Source of the DNA: Pseudomonas petrae
Lineage (GTDB): Bacteria; Pseudomonadota; Gammaproteobacteria; Pseudomonadales; Pseudomonadaceae
Length of the DNA stretch: 64,000 bases
Direction: 5' to 3'
Assembly: GCF_021728295.1 (NCBI RefSeq)
Contig: NZ_JAKJXE010000001.1
Location: forward strand, 62,001-126,000
Part shown: positions 17,684 through 25,463 of the stretch, one piece after another
Numbering within the stretch: the stretch's first letter is position 1
Layout of the letters: each line of letters begins with the position of its first letter
Position numbers and translations under genes: made by a program
The notes under the pieces: generated by a model
Database searches by the model: none
What the model saw: only the letters and a program-made list of their open reading frames with translations
What the model was told of the DNA's origin: nothing

Positions 17684-18319
17684 TCAGGACTCGGCCATGG
17701 CCCTTTTGACCTTTTCCCGCGCGCCGCAGACATTCATCTGGCACCAGCGACGACGACCGTTTTTCGAGGTGTCGAGAAACAGCCAGTCGCAGTCCGGCGT
17801 GGCGCAGGCCTTGAGCCGGGCCATATCGCAGGAGGTGAGCAGCGCCGCCGCCTGAACCGCGAGACGACCGATAAATCCGGCCGTCATCGAGCCCAGGTCT
17901 TCACCGACACGCCAGCGCCAGATCACACCCGCTGGCGTCAACACCAGCAGGCGCTGGTCGGCACTGTCGGCCAGCGCCTGACTCAACGCATCGAGGCTGA
18001 CCGGATCAGGATCGTGGTCCAGCGCCATGGGCAGCAACAATCGATACAGCGCTTCACGGAAATCGATCAACTGCTGAAACGCCGTCACGGTGTGCCAGGA
18101 AGAACGCCCCACCAGCGCGACGAAGTGCTGATGCTCCTCATCGTCGATCAGCCCGGCATGGCGGAACCAGTGAACGATGTCCTCCAGGTTGCTCAGCTTG
18201 TCGACGACCTCCCGCAACCCCGTGCCCGGGCGACGGCCGTCACAGGTATTGAGGTAATCCAGTACAGCGGTCCCGCCGACGAGGCGGATGGCATTGATCT
18301 TCAGTTGTCCGATAGACAT
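17684..18319 (-). CDS. CGNR zinc-finger (ABATE-domain) putative regulator
   Basis: The 211-residue protein has the ABATE-like N-terminal domain (RLVGGTAVLDYLNTCDGRR, a form of the usual LDFVNT motif) and a C-terminal CGNR zinc-finger segment: CATPDCDWLFLDTSKNG followed by WCQMNVCGAREK, with four cysteines spaced to bind zinc. The usual CGNR is CGAR here. Such proteins are presumed transcriptional regulators of stress or antibiotic responses, but targets are unknown. It is a single leftward gene ending 143 bp before the DUF72 operon. Confidence 0.82.
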   Translation of the reverse strand: MSIGQLKINAIRLVGGTAVLDYLNTCDGRRPGTGLREVVDKLSNLEDIVHWFRHAGLIDDEEHQHFVALVGRSSWHTVTAFQQLIDFREALYRLLLPMALDHDPDPVSLDALSQALADSADQRLLVLTPAGVIWRWRVGEDLGSMTAGFIGRLAVQAAALLTSCDMARLKACATPDCDWLFLDTSKNGRRRWCQMNVCGAREKVKRAMAES

Positions 18320-18433
18320 GGCATGCCCTCAGTTTGAAGCGATAAGGGAATGATGGCAGAGAAGTGAGGGGTTGCTGAAGTTTCGGACGGTCGTGGGAGG
18401 TGCAAATTCGCCACTAACCTCGCTGCCGCTGCC

Positions 18434-21400
18434 TTAGGGTTTCCCGACAAGTTGCGACAGACTCGCCGCCAATTCGCTCTTGCGGAACGGTTTGGTCAGG
18501 CGCGGCAAATCCGGATCGAGCCCTTCATGTTCGGCATACCCTGAGACGAGCAAAATCGCCGTCCCCGGCCGGGAGATTCGGACCCGTCTGGCCAGGTCGG
18601 TGCCACTGATGCCCGGCATGAGGTGGTCCGTGACGATCAGATCGACGTGCTGCCCGGTGCCCAGCAGTTGCAAGGCTTCCTCGCCGGACGAAGCTTCGAT
18701 CACGCGGTAGCCCAGATCGGCCAGCATGTACGACGTGCTGGCGCGCACCAGTTCTTCATCGTCGACCAGCAGCGCGATCCCGCGCAGGGAGCGTCGGTCG
18801 GGGGCCTCGTCGATACGCGACGCCGCGGCCGGCACGGTCATGCTGCGCGGCAGCCAAAGCTCCACGTTTGTCCCCAGACCCGGCGAGCTCTGAATCGTCA
18901 GCGCACCGTTCAGCTGGGACGCCAGGCCGTGCACCATCGACAGACCCAGCCCCGTGCCTTTGCCGACGCCCTTGGTGGAAAAGAACGGTTCCACCGCCCG
19001 GGCGAGCGTGGAGGCATCCATGCCGATGCCGGTGTCCGCTACGGACAGGCACAGATAGTCGCCGGTCGGCAGACTGGAGCGGTGCCCCTTGCACACCCAC
19101 TCGGTGCTCGCAGAGATTCTCATCGTCCCGCCTTCAAGCATGGCGTCGCGCGCGTTCACGGAGAGATTCAGCAGCGCCATTTCGAGCTGGTTCGGGTCCG
19201 CCATTGCGGCTGGCAGATCAGGCGGCGCGTCGACGACAACGCGGATTTGCGGGCCGGTGGTGCTGGCGACGAGATCGCCCATGCCGTTCACCAGCTTCGC
19301 CACGTCGACCGACACCGGCTGCAACGGCTGACGGCGAGCGAAGGCAAGCAACCGCTGCACCAGCGTCCTTGCACGATCGGCTGATTGCACGGCGCCGGAG
19401 ATCAGCCGCTGTTCACGTTCGCCGCCCACGCCTCGGCGCTGGAGCATGTCGAGGGTGCCGACGATCGGGGTGAGCAGGTTGTTGAAGTCATGGGCCACGC
19501 CGCCGGTCAGCTGACCCATGGCTTCCATCTTCTGACTCTGGCGCAGCGCAGCCTGGACTTCTTCCCGCTCGGCGATGGCCATGGCAATCCGTCCTTCAAG
19601 CGTGGCATTGAGTTCGCGCAGGCCCTCCTCGGCGTCCTTGCGGGCGGTCACCTCGATCGCCGTGCCGGTGACGCGCAGGCAGCGGCCGGCGGCGTCGAAC
19701 AGGCCCCGCCCCTTGGCGGCCACCCAGCGAATCACGCCATCGTCCCTGCCGACGGTGCGGTAGTCGACGTCATAAAGCGCGCGGCGTTCAGGGTCGATGG
19801 CCGCCTTGAACGCCTCGATCGTTGCGTCCCGGTCCTCGGGATGCAAGCCGTCATAAAAATCTTGAATCGTGACCGGCACGTCAGCCTGGATGCCGAACAT
19901 TGCTTTGGTTCTGGGCGGCCAGATCAGCGTGTCGTGAACAATGTCGACGTCCCAGAAGCCGATGTCCGCGTGTTCGACGGCAAGGCGCAGACGCTCTTCG
20001 CTTTCGCGCATGCGCATCTCGGCGCCCACCCGCTCGACATGCGCCCAGCAGCGCTCGACGACTTCCCTGACGAGCAAGACTTCCGACGGCAACCAGTCGC
20101 GAGGCTTGTTTTGATGAACCGCCATCATGGCTGTCAGCCGGCCATTCTTGACCAGCGGGCAGCAAATGATCGCGTCGATATCAATCCCGCGAAAGGTCTC
20201 CAGGCCTTCGCTGGGACCGAGCTCTGCGACGACGTCGCGCACGATCAGCGTGCGGCCTTCGCGCATGTCAGCCGCCGCCCGCGGGCCGAAAAGATCGAGG
20301 CTGTAGGTCCCGGCCGAACTCTGGATGCCAGCCGCGTTGTAGTCGCTGCGAATCCAGAACCGGTCATGGTCAACGTCGACATCGGCGTAGGCGCAGCGTG
20401 ACACGTTGAGCTTGCCCCCGAGCAACTCGGTCGCGGCGAGCATCGCGTCTTCGGCCCGGCGGATGTTGAAAAGGCGGTTGTCGAAATCATCAAAAAAGCT
20501 CAGTCGCTCCGCGCTCTCTTGAAGCGCCGCTTCCGCCAAGTGCTCGGCCGTGCGGTCGCGGAAGATTTTCACAAAACCGCCCTGATCCGTGGCCAGGGGC
20601 ATCATCAATCCGGAGCCCCAGAAGCGCGCACCGTTTTTATTAACGTGCCAGCGTTCGTTAACGGCCCGCCCCTGCTCCATCGCGAGTTCGAGCTCGCCCT
20701 GGAACACTCGCTCGACCTGGTCCGAATCGGTGTAGAACAGATCGCCCTCGCGCCCCATGACTTCCTCGGCGCGGTAGCCGATCACGCGCTGGGCGCCGAT
20801 GTTCCAACCGGTGACCGTGCCCCGCGCATCGAAGGTGATGATCGCGAAGTCCTCTGCGCCTTCGACTATCTGGCGGTAGCGCGCCTCGCTGCTGCGGATC
20901 GCGGCCTCGGCGCGCGCACGGTGCACGACCAGTCCCACCGTTTTGACCACAAAATCGCCGATCTCGATATCCGCTGGTAACGGCTCGCGCAGCTCAGGGT
21001 GATACATGACGAAAGTGCCGAGCATGGCGCCCTGTGCCGACCGGATCGGAATGGACCCGCAGACGTGCAGCCCGTGTCCGATGGCCAGCTCCCGGAACTC
21101 GGCCCACTGCGGGTCGTTCGCGATGTCGGACACCGCCGCCCGCGGGTTCGAAATCGCCACGGTACTGCCAGAACCTGCAGCTGCGCCGACATTGATGCGT
21201 TCGACAGCATCGGTGAACGGAAGGGGCAGGCTAGGTCCGGCGCAATGCTGCAGCTGACTGCCCTCCTCGTTCAGAAGCAGGATGCTGCCAAGGAAACGGG
21301 ACGGCGACAGCGCCTCCACCTCGCGGACGATCGCGTCCAGCGCGACATTCAGCGGCGTTTCTTCAACAGCCAGTTCAAGAATACGGTTCTGGGCGGCTCC

Positions 21401-21928
21401 AAGTGCTGCGCCCCGATTGCGTGCCTGGGTCAGGCGCGCGTTTTCGATGGCGATGGTTGCCAGCCGCGCCAGACTTTCCAGGCGTTTGACTGTGTCAGCG
21501 TCGTGACTGCGGACCTGCGACCAATAAGCGCCGAGCGCCGCGACCGGAACAGGTCGACCGATGGGCGCCATGACCAGACTGCGGACGAACGTCGGTGCAT
21601 AGGCATCCTGCGGGATGCGTGGATCGAGCCGGACATCAGGGATCGAAACCGTCTCGCCGCGACGCATGACCCACCCCGAAATGCAGTGGTCGGCCGGGAA
21701 AGTCTGGCCTTCCCAGAGCGGAGAAACCGCATCTTCCGCTATGTAAGAGCAGCGCCCGTCATTTTGAATAACGATGGCAACGCCGTCCGCTCCGACCGTG
21801 GCACGCGCTACGTCGCGGAGCACGGCGACGACCTCGTCCACTGATTCCGCCATCACCAGCCGCTCACTGGCATTCAGCACATGAGACAGGCGCTCATCGC
21901 CGCTTGGATCGACCGGAACAGTAGGCAA
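18434..21928 (-). CDS. Multi-GAF/PAS hybrid sensor histidine kinase with receiver domain
   Basis: The protein of about 1164 residues has, in order, two GAF domains (about 15-330), a PAS domain (about 345-465; FDARGTVTGWNIGAQRVIGY), a third GAF (about 480-650), a PAS/PAC domain (about 665-785; FWDVDIVHDTLIWPP), then a HisKA dimerisation domain with the phospho-His near 812 (GGVAHDFNNLLTP). It ends with an HATPase domain (NLSVNARDAM, DTGIGMD, KGTGLGLSMVHG) and a receiver domain with the acceptor Asp near 1099 (IVTDHLMPGISG). No membrane segment is seen. The TTG at 21928 is chosen because GGGAG precedes it; an upstream ATG at 22039 adds 37 residues without domain character. The signal and output partner are unknown; no response regulator gene is adjacent. 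Confidence 0.85.
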   Translation of the reverse strand: MPTVPVDPSGDERLSHVLNASERLVMAESVDEVVAVLRDVARATVGADGVAIVIQNDGRCSYIAEDAVSPLWEGQTFPADHCISGWVMRRGETVSIPDVRLDPRIPQDAYAPTFVRSLVMAPIGRPVPVAALGAYWSQVRSHDADTVKRLESLARLATIAIENARLTQARNRGAALGAAQNRILELAVEETPLNVALDAIVREVEALSPSRFLGSILLLNEEGSQLQHCAGPSLPLPFTDAVERINVGAAAGSGSTVAISNPRAAVSDIANDPQWAEFRELAIGHGLHVCGSIPIRSAQGAMLGTFVMYHPELREPLPADIEIGDFVVKTVGLVVHRARAEAAIRSSEARYRQIVEGAEDFAIITFDARGTVTGWNIGAQRVIGYRAEEVMGREGDLFYTDSDQVERVFQGELELAMEQGRAVNERWHVNKNGARFWGSGLMMPLATDQGGFVKIFRDRTAEHLAEAALQESAERLSFFDDFDNRLFNIRRAEDAMLAATELLGGKLNVSRCAYADVDVDHDRFWIRSDYNAAGIQSSAGTYSLDLFGPRAAADMREGRTLIVRDVVAELGPSEGLETFRGIDIDAIICCPLVKNGRLTAMMAVHQNKPRDWLPSEVLLVREVVERCWAHVERVGAEMRMRESEERLRLAVEHADIGFWDVDIVHDTLIWPPRTKAMFGIQADVPVTIQDFYDGLHPEDRDATIEAFKAAIDPERRALYDVDYRTVGRDDGVIRWVAAKGRGLFDAAGRCLRVTGTAIEVTARKDAEEGLRELNATLEGRIAMAIAEREEVQAALRQSQKMEAMGQLTGGVAHDFNNLLTPIVGTLDMLQRRGVGGEREQRLISGAVQSADRARTLVQRLLAFARRQPLQPVSVDVAKLVNGMGDLVASTTGPQIRVVVDAPPDLPAAMADPNQLEMALLNLSVNARDAMLEGGTMRISASTEWVCKGHRSSLPTGDYLCLSVADTGIGMDASTLARAVEPFFSTKGVGKGTGLGLSMVHGLASQLNGALTIQSSPGLGTNVELWLPRSMTVPAAASRIDEAPDRRSLRGIALLVDDEELVRASTSYMLADLGYRVIEASSGEEALQLLGTGQHVDLIVTDHLMPGISGTDLARRVRISRPGTAILLVSGYAEHEGLDPDLPRLTKPFRKSELAASLSQLVGKP

Positions 21929-22124
21929 ACGGCTCTCCCGACAGCGCCACGGGATCTCTTTCCCGCAGGCTGGTTCGAAATGGATGGGACAAAAAAAGGC
22001 ATTGTATCGGGTAACCCTTCGCCCTCGACACGGCTCCATTCAGGTTTTTCAGAAAAGCGACCAATGCGCGCACAGGTGATTTTTTTGAATGTTTCACAAA
22101 ATGTGAAACGACGACGCCCCACTC

Positions 22125-23033
22125 TCAGAAAACAGACCAGCCAATCCGCGAACTCAGCAACTCCAGCGCCGCCATTCCCGCGAGCGAATTACCTGCGGCA
22201 TTCAGCTCCGGCGACCACACGCACACGGTGAACTGTCCCGGCACGATCGCCACGATTCCGCCCCCTACCCCGCTCTTGCCCGGCAACCCCACGCGGTAGG
22301 CGAAGTTGCCGGCTTCGTCATACAGCCCGCTGGTGGCCATGATCGAGTTCACTTGCTGGGTCTGGCGCGGCGTCAGGATTTGCTCACCGCTGTGCTTGCA
22401 GAACCCGTTGTTCGCCAAAAAGCAAAACGCCCGGGCCAGGTCGAGGCAGTTCATCTTGAGCGCGCAGCAACTGAAATAACTGCGCAGCACGGTCTCGACC
22501 TCGTTATGGAAATTGCCGAACGACTGCATCAAGTAGGCCATGGCCGCATTGCGTGCGCGGAATTGATACTCGGAATCCGCCACACGGGCATCGATCAACA
22601 CCTGGGGATTGCCCGACAGGCGCCGTACGAAGTCGCGCATCGATAATGTCGGTGCGGCAAATCGAGACTGGTTGATGTCGCAGATCACCAAAGCGCCGGC
22701 GTTGATAAAAGGATTACGCGGCCGCCCGCGCTCGAATTCCAGCTGCACCAGCGAGTTGAACGGCTGGCCCGACGGCTCATGACCCAGGCGCTCCCAAATG
22801 GCTTCGCCGGAATGCCCAATCGCCTGAACCAGGCTGAACACCTTGGAAATGCTCTGCACCGAGAACGGCTCCAGCGCATCGCCCGCGCAGTAGTAGGTGC
22901 CATCGTTGCCATACACCGCGATGCCCAACTGCTGCGGCGGCACATCGGCCAGCGCGGGAATGTAATCAGCCACCTTGCCCTGGCCGATCAAGGGACGCAC
23001 TTCGTCGAGAATCTCGTTCAACAGCGTTTGCAT
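22125..23033 (-). CDS. glsA: Glutaminase A
   Basis: The 302-residue protein is a serine-dependent glutaminase that hydrolyses L-glutamine to glutamate and ammonia. It has the beta-lactamase-like catalytic Ser-x-x-Lys (Ser61 to Lys64 in SVQSISKVF), [22 protein letters not shown] and [12 protein letters not shown] near the end. Length and sequence are typical for GlsA (about 300). It is a single leftward gene. Downstream, 22040-22124 holds no other gene. Confidence 0.94.
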   Translation of the reverse strand: MQTLLNEILDEVRPLIGQGKVADYIPALADVPPQQLGIAVYGNDGTYYCAGDALEPFSVQSISKVFSLVQAIGHSGEAIWERLGHEPSGQPFNSLVQLEFERGRPRNPFINAGALVICDINQSRFAAPTLSMRDFVRRLSGNPQVLIDARVADSEYQFRARNAAMAYLMQSFGNFHNEVETVLRSYFSCCALKMNCLDLARAFCFLANNGFCKHSGEQILTPRQTQQVNSIMATSGLYDEAGNFAYRVGLPGKSGVGGGIVAIVPGQFTVCVWSPELNAAGNSLAGMAALELLSSRIGWSVF

Positions 23034-23331
23034 GGAGGGTCCTGGCGTTGATCCCCTGACGGCAGCAGGGGTTAGGGTTCATGACGAATGCTGGAGGGGC
23101 GAGATCACACAATTGGGCAGGATTTTGGTTTCTGTGGCGGGTGGGTTGACGCTTTTAAGTTGGCAGGCGTTGGTTGGCCGACAGCTCTTGTGGGCTGAAT
23201 CTTGTTGGAAATTGGTCGCGCCATTAGATCGAGGTGTCGGGACTGAATGCTGGCCGCATCGCCGCGATGGCTTGGTCAATAGATGGGCCTTCAATGGGCT
23301 GGGGGTCAGGCCGCTCGCAGAACTCTTCGCA

Positions 23332-24048
23332 TCAGGCATTAGTCAATGACAGATCAATAACGGTAAAAGCCGAATGCCGTCCGATACGCTGCGTTTCATT
23401 CATCACTTCACTAGCGAGCTGACCAGCTCGGGCCAATGCTGTGCCTGTTTTACCGTGAACATCCCAACCGTCTGGCCGTTGGCCGATTTGCGAAATCCGA
23501 CTCGTCATATCGAACGCATGTGGGCTCACGGGTAGTTGACGATTCACCAGCCTCCCCAAAAAAGTGACCTGCTCGCGAGGGGAGATCTTCAAGGAAGAAC
23601 TGATCCAGGCACGATCAAGGCCATTGTTTTTCCCCGGATCACCAGACAGATCAGTATCTCCATAATCGAATGACTCCGCATAGCGCTTAACCACTGCCTC
23701 GCCAAACGCATGAGTCACGCGTTGAGAGAACCACACCACAGAATACTGAAACCACCGGGCTGCATCCGTCGGCTCCAGCCAGGCAGCTCCGCCCCAATCG
23801 GGATCACCGGGGCGGTACGGCAACGTAGGAGAATGTTCATCTTGCAAAAAAGCTGCGTCGAAACCCATCAGGCTTATCGCGATCTTGAATGTCGAGGCGG
23901 GGGTCACTCGGCTGCTGCAATCACCCTCTTCCAACAGGACCTCACCGCTTTGAGCATCAGCGACAATGGTGCAAATAGTCCCGGCCAGTGCCGCTGAAAT
24001 ATTGAATCCCAGAATCAGTAAACCTAACGCAAAGTTGCGTATAAACAT
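23332..24048 (-). CDS. Class D beta-lactamase (OXA-type) with replaced C-terminus
   Basis: The 238-residue protein starts with a Sec signal peptide (cleavage near ALA-G at 22-23). It has the class D active-site motifs: Ser52-Thr-Phe-Lys55, Ser103-Val-Val, Tyr129-Gly-Asp (Tyr-Gly-Asn in most OXA enzymes) and Lys200-Thr-Gly. After KTGTA, where OXA enzymes continue into a beta strand with a GWFVGW-like sequence and about 60 more residues, the sequence changes to 34 unrelated residues ending LSLTNA. No frame nearby restores the missing strand, so the 3' end looks lost by deletion or recombination. Activity is doubtful. A rearranged repeat lies just upstream. Confidence 0.75.
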   Translation of the reverse strand: MFIRNFALGLLILGFNISAALAGTICTIVADAQSGEVLLEEGDCSSRVTPASTFKIAISLMGFDAAFLQDEHSPTLPYRPGDPDWGGAAWLEPTDAARWFQYSVVWFSQRVTHAFGEAVVKRYAESFDYGDTDLSGDPGKNNGLDRAWISSSLKISPREQVTFLGRLVNRQLPVSPHAFDMTSRISQIGQRPDGWDVHGKTGTALARAGQLASEVMNETQRIGRHSAFTVIDLSLTNA

Positions 24049-24101
24049 CCGTTCTATTCCTTTAGTAAGTGCCCCAAAAGCCTTACCGCTTGATCGATGT
24101 G

Positions 24102-24290
24102 ACTCGGCCGTTCGAACTCTACGGGAAGGTATGGAGGACTTCTGCAGTTTCGTCGGCCGAGTTTCGGCCGACGATGCGTGTATTTACGTCCAGAGGAGAT
24201 CAGTCAATTACTTACCAAAAAGGCGCTCATGCACCCATCCGTTATTGGTAAGGATCATTGCACGCGTTAACCTAACCGGCTGGGTACGGC
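24102..24290. repeat. Deleted duplicate of the 37.5-38.4 kb lipoprotein locus
   Basis: Bases 24102-24268 match 37473-37639 with only two differences over 167 bp and no gaps. The next 22 bases (24269-24290) match 38379-38400 exactly. In the second locus these two blocks are separated by about 740 bp that carry nearly all of a lipoprotein gene. This copy is therefore a duplicate with a clean internal deletion; it keeps only the last 20 codons of the gene (24208-24268, leftward). Confidence 0.85.
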
Positions 24291-24372
24291 AAAAGCAGAC
24301 GGGCGCGGCCTGAGTCGTTATCCTAAATAAAAGACTTTTCGTAAAAGCTGAATCAGCAGAAAAAGGTTCGCC

Positions 24373-24951
24373 ATGGAAAGCGATGTCACGCTACAAACTT
24401 CAGCCACGCCGAAATCAATCGCTAACGCCTTTCCCCCCTACCTAAAATTGGAGGCAGCTCGTCTGAGCTTGGTCATGGGCGATACCCGATTTGCTGATCA
24501 TCGAAGCATAGAGGTCACAGCAGACAAAAATCGTGTGGTCATTCCATACCGAATCCACCACGAGGGCAGCGAGCAGGATGGTAGGTCTCTAAGCCGGACG
24601 CTAAGCATTATGTACTCTTGCCTATTGACCAGGCACCACAATGGCTATGTGCGCCAGCGCCAACTTGAGCGCATCCTCCCGGTCTCCGAACCCTGGGTTG
24701 TTCCATTCGTTGTTCAGCTCACTGGCGAGTATGTGATCGAGGTTCTCGACACCTGCGAATCCCACTTCTCCCTGCTTGACCCTGTGCTTTACGGCGCTTT
24801 CATCAGAGACAACCCGAAGTATTTTCAGGCCACACGGGACCGAATGATCAGCTACTGGGATTGCTATTATCGGTTGCTGTACAAGCGTAAACCTGACTAT
24901 GTCGGGTTCAGGCTGTTCGACCGACTCCAGGAGTTTTCATCTCGTCTGTGA
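24373..24951 (+). CDS. Hypothetical protein
   Basis: This 192-residue protein is not recognised. It has no signal peptide or membrane segment and a mixed alpha/beta composition with many aromatic residues toward the C-terminus (YWDCYYRLLYKRKPDYVGF). The ATG at 24373 has an AAAAAGG site 6 bp upstream, and the start fits the upstream repeat boundary. Base composition is lower in GC than the surrounding core genes, which suits its location between a repeat scar and a MITE. It is followed by 512 bp without a gene. It is likely a real gene because the frame is long and codon use is sensible, but its function is unknown. Confidence 0.6.
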   Translation: MESDVTLQTSATPKSIANAFPPYLKLEAARLSLVMGDTRFADHRSIEVTADKNRVVIPYRIHHEGSEQDGRSLSRTLSIMYSCLLTRHHNGYVRQRQLERILPVSEPWVVPFVVQLTGEYVIEVLDTCESHFSLLDPVLYGAFIRDNPKYFQATRDRMISYWDCYYRLLYKRKPDYVGFRLFDRLQEFSSRL

Positions 24952-25005
24952 AAACTGAACCGCCCCCCGGCTTTCTTAAATACCGCTGTCCGTCAGCTAT
25001 GGGTC

Positions 25006-25183
25006 GATTCTGTTGAAAAAGTCGGTTCCTCTAGACCGCCCGCATACTGACCGCAGAAAACTCCTTTTTTGGGCGCCGCTACGCGAAATGTGGGCCCGGA
25101 ATCCTCTGCTAAATGTAGAGATTTCAATCTCAAGCGCGTACTTTTCTACGGTGGAAAACATGGCCGACTTTTTCAACAGAATC
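25006..25183. mobile_element. MITE sharing terminal repeats with the IS1182-type element
   Basis: A 178-bp element has 20-bp perfect inverted ends: GATTCTGTTGAAAAAGTCGG at 25006-25025 and its reverse complement at 25164-25183. The first 17 bases of these ends are the same as the ends of the transposase-bearing element at 28694-30329. It holds no coding capacity and looks like a non-autonomous derivative mobilisable in trans. It lies between the hypothetical gene at 24.4 kb and the RTX-type gene, in a gene-free 512-bp stretch (24952-25463). Confidence 0.75.
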
Positions 25184-25382
25184 GGTCGAAAGCGGTCATC
25201 CACGGCCGACGGCTATCGACCCAAAGCGGCCTGTCGCCTTGGGTGGCAGTCGGCCCAATGTCCTTTCCTGCCTTGCTAAAAAAGCTGCTCCATGTCTTCC
25301 TCGACGCCAATCCTGGCAGCAGCCACCAACCTATAACGTGAGTTTTCTGGATGCTTCAGTCCTAACAGGCCTAGCGGCCCGC

Positions 25383-25416
25383 GAAATGTGAAATGTGAAA
25401 TGTGAAATGTGAAATG
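25383..25416. repeat. Short tandem repeat (GAAATGT)n
   Basis: Nearly five tandem copies of the 7-bp unit GAAATGT lie 47 bp downstream of the RTX-type gene stop. It is non-coding as far as can be seen and could vary by replication slippage. Confidence 0.85.
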
Positions 25417-25463
25417 CACCACGCCGTCTCAAGGCAGCGCAGTGCAAGTGAAGCAGTGCTCAA

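Noticed and set aside
22040..22124. N-terminal extension of the hybrid kinase or a separate upstream gene
   Set aside because: Frames here are short and overlapping; the kinase most probably starts at the TTG with GGGAG at 21928.
23079..23339. Leftward frame of 86 codons downstream of the OXA gene
   Set aside because: Considered as the missing OXA C-terminus, but it has no GWFVGW-like strand and no family resemblance.
25383..25416. Possible CRISPR-like repeat
   Set aside because: The unit is only 7 bp and the copies are directly joined without spacers; it is a simple tandem repeat.
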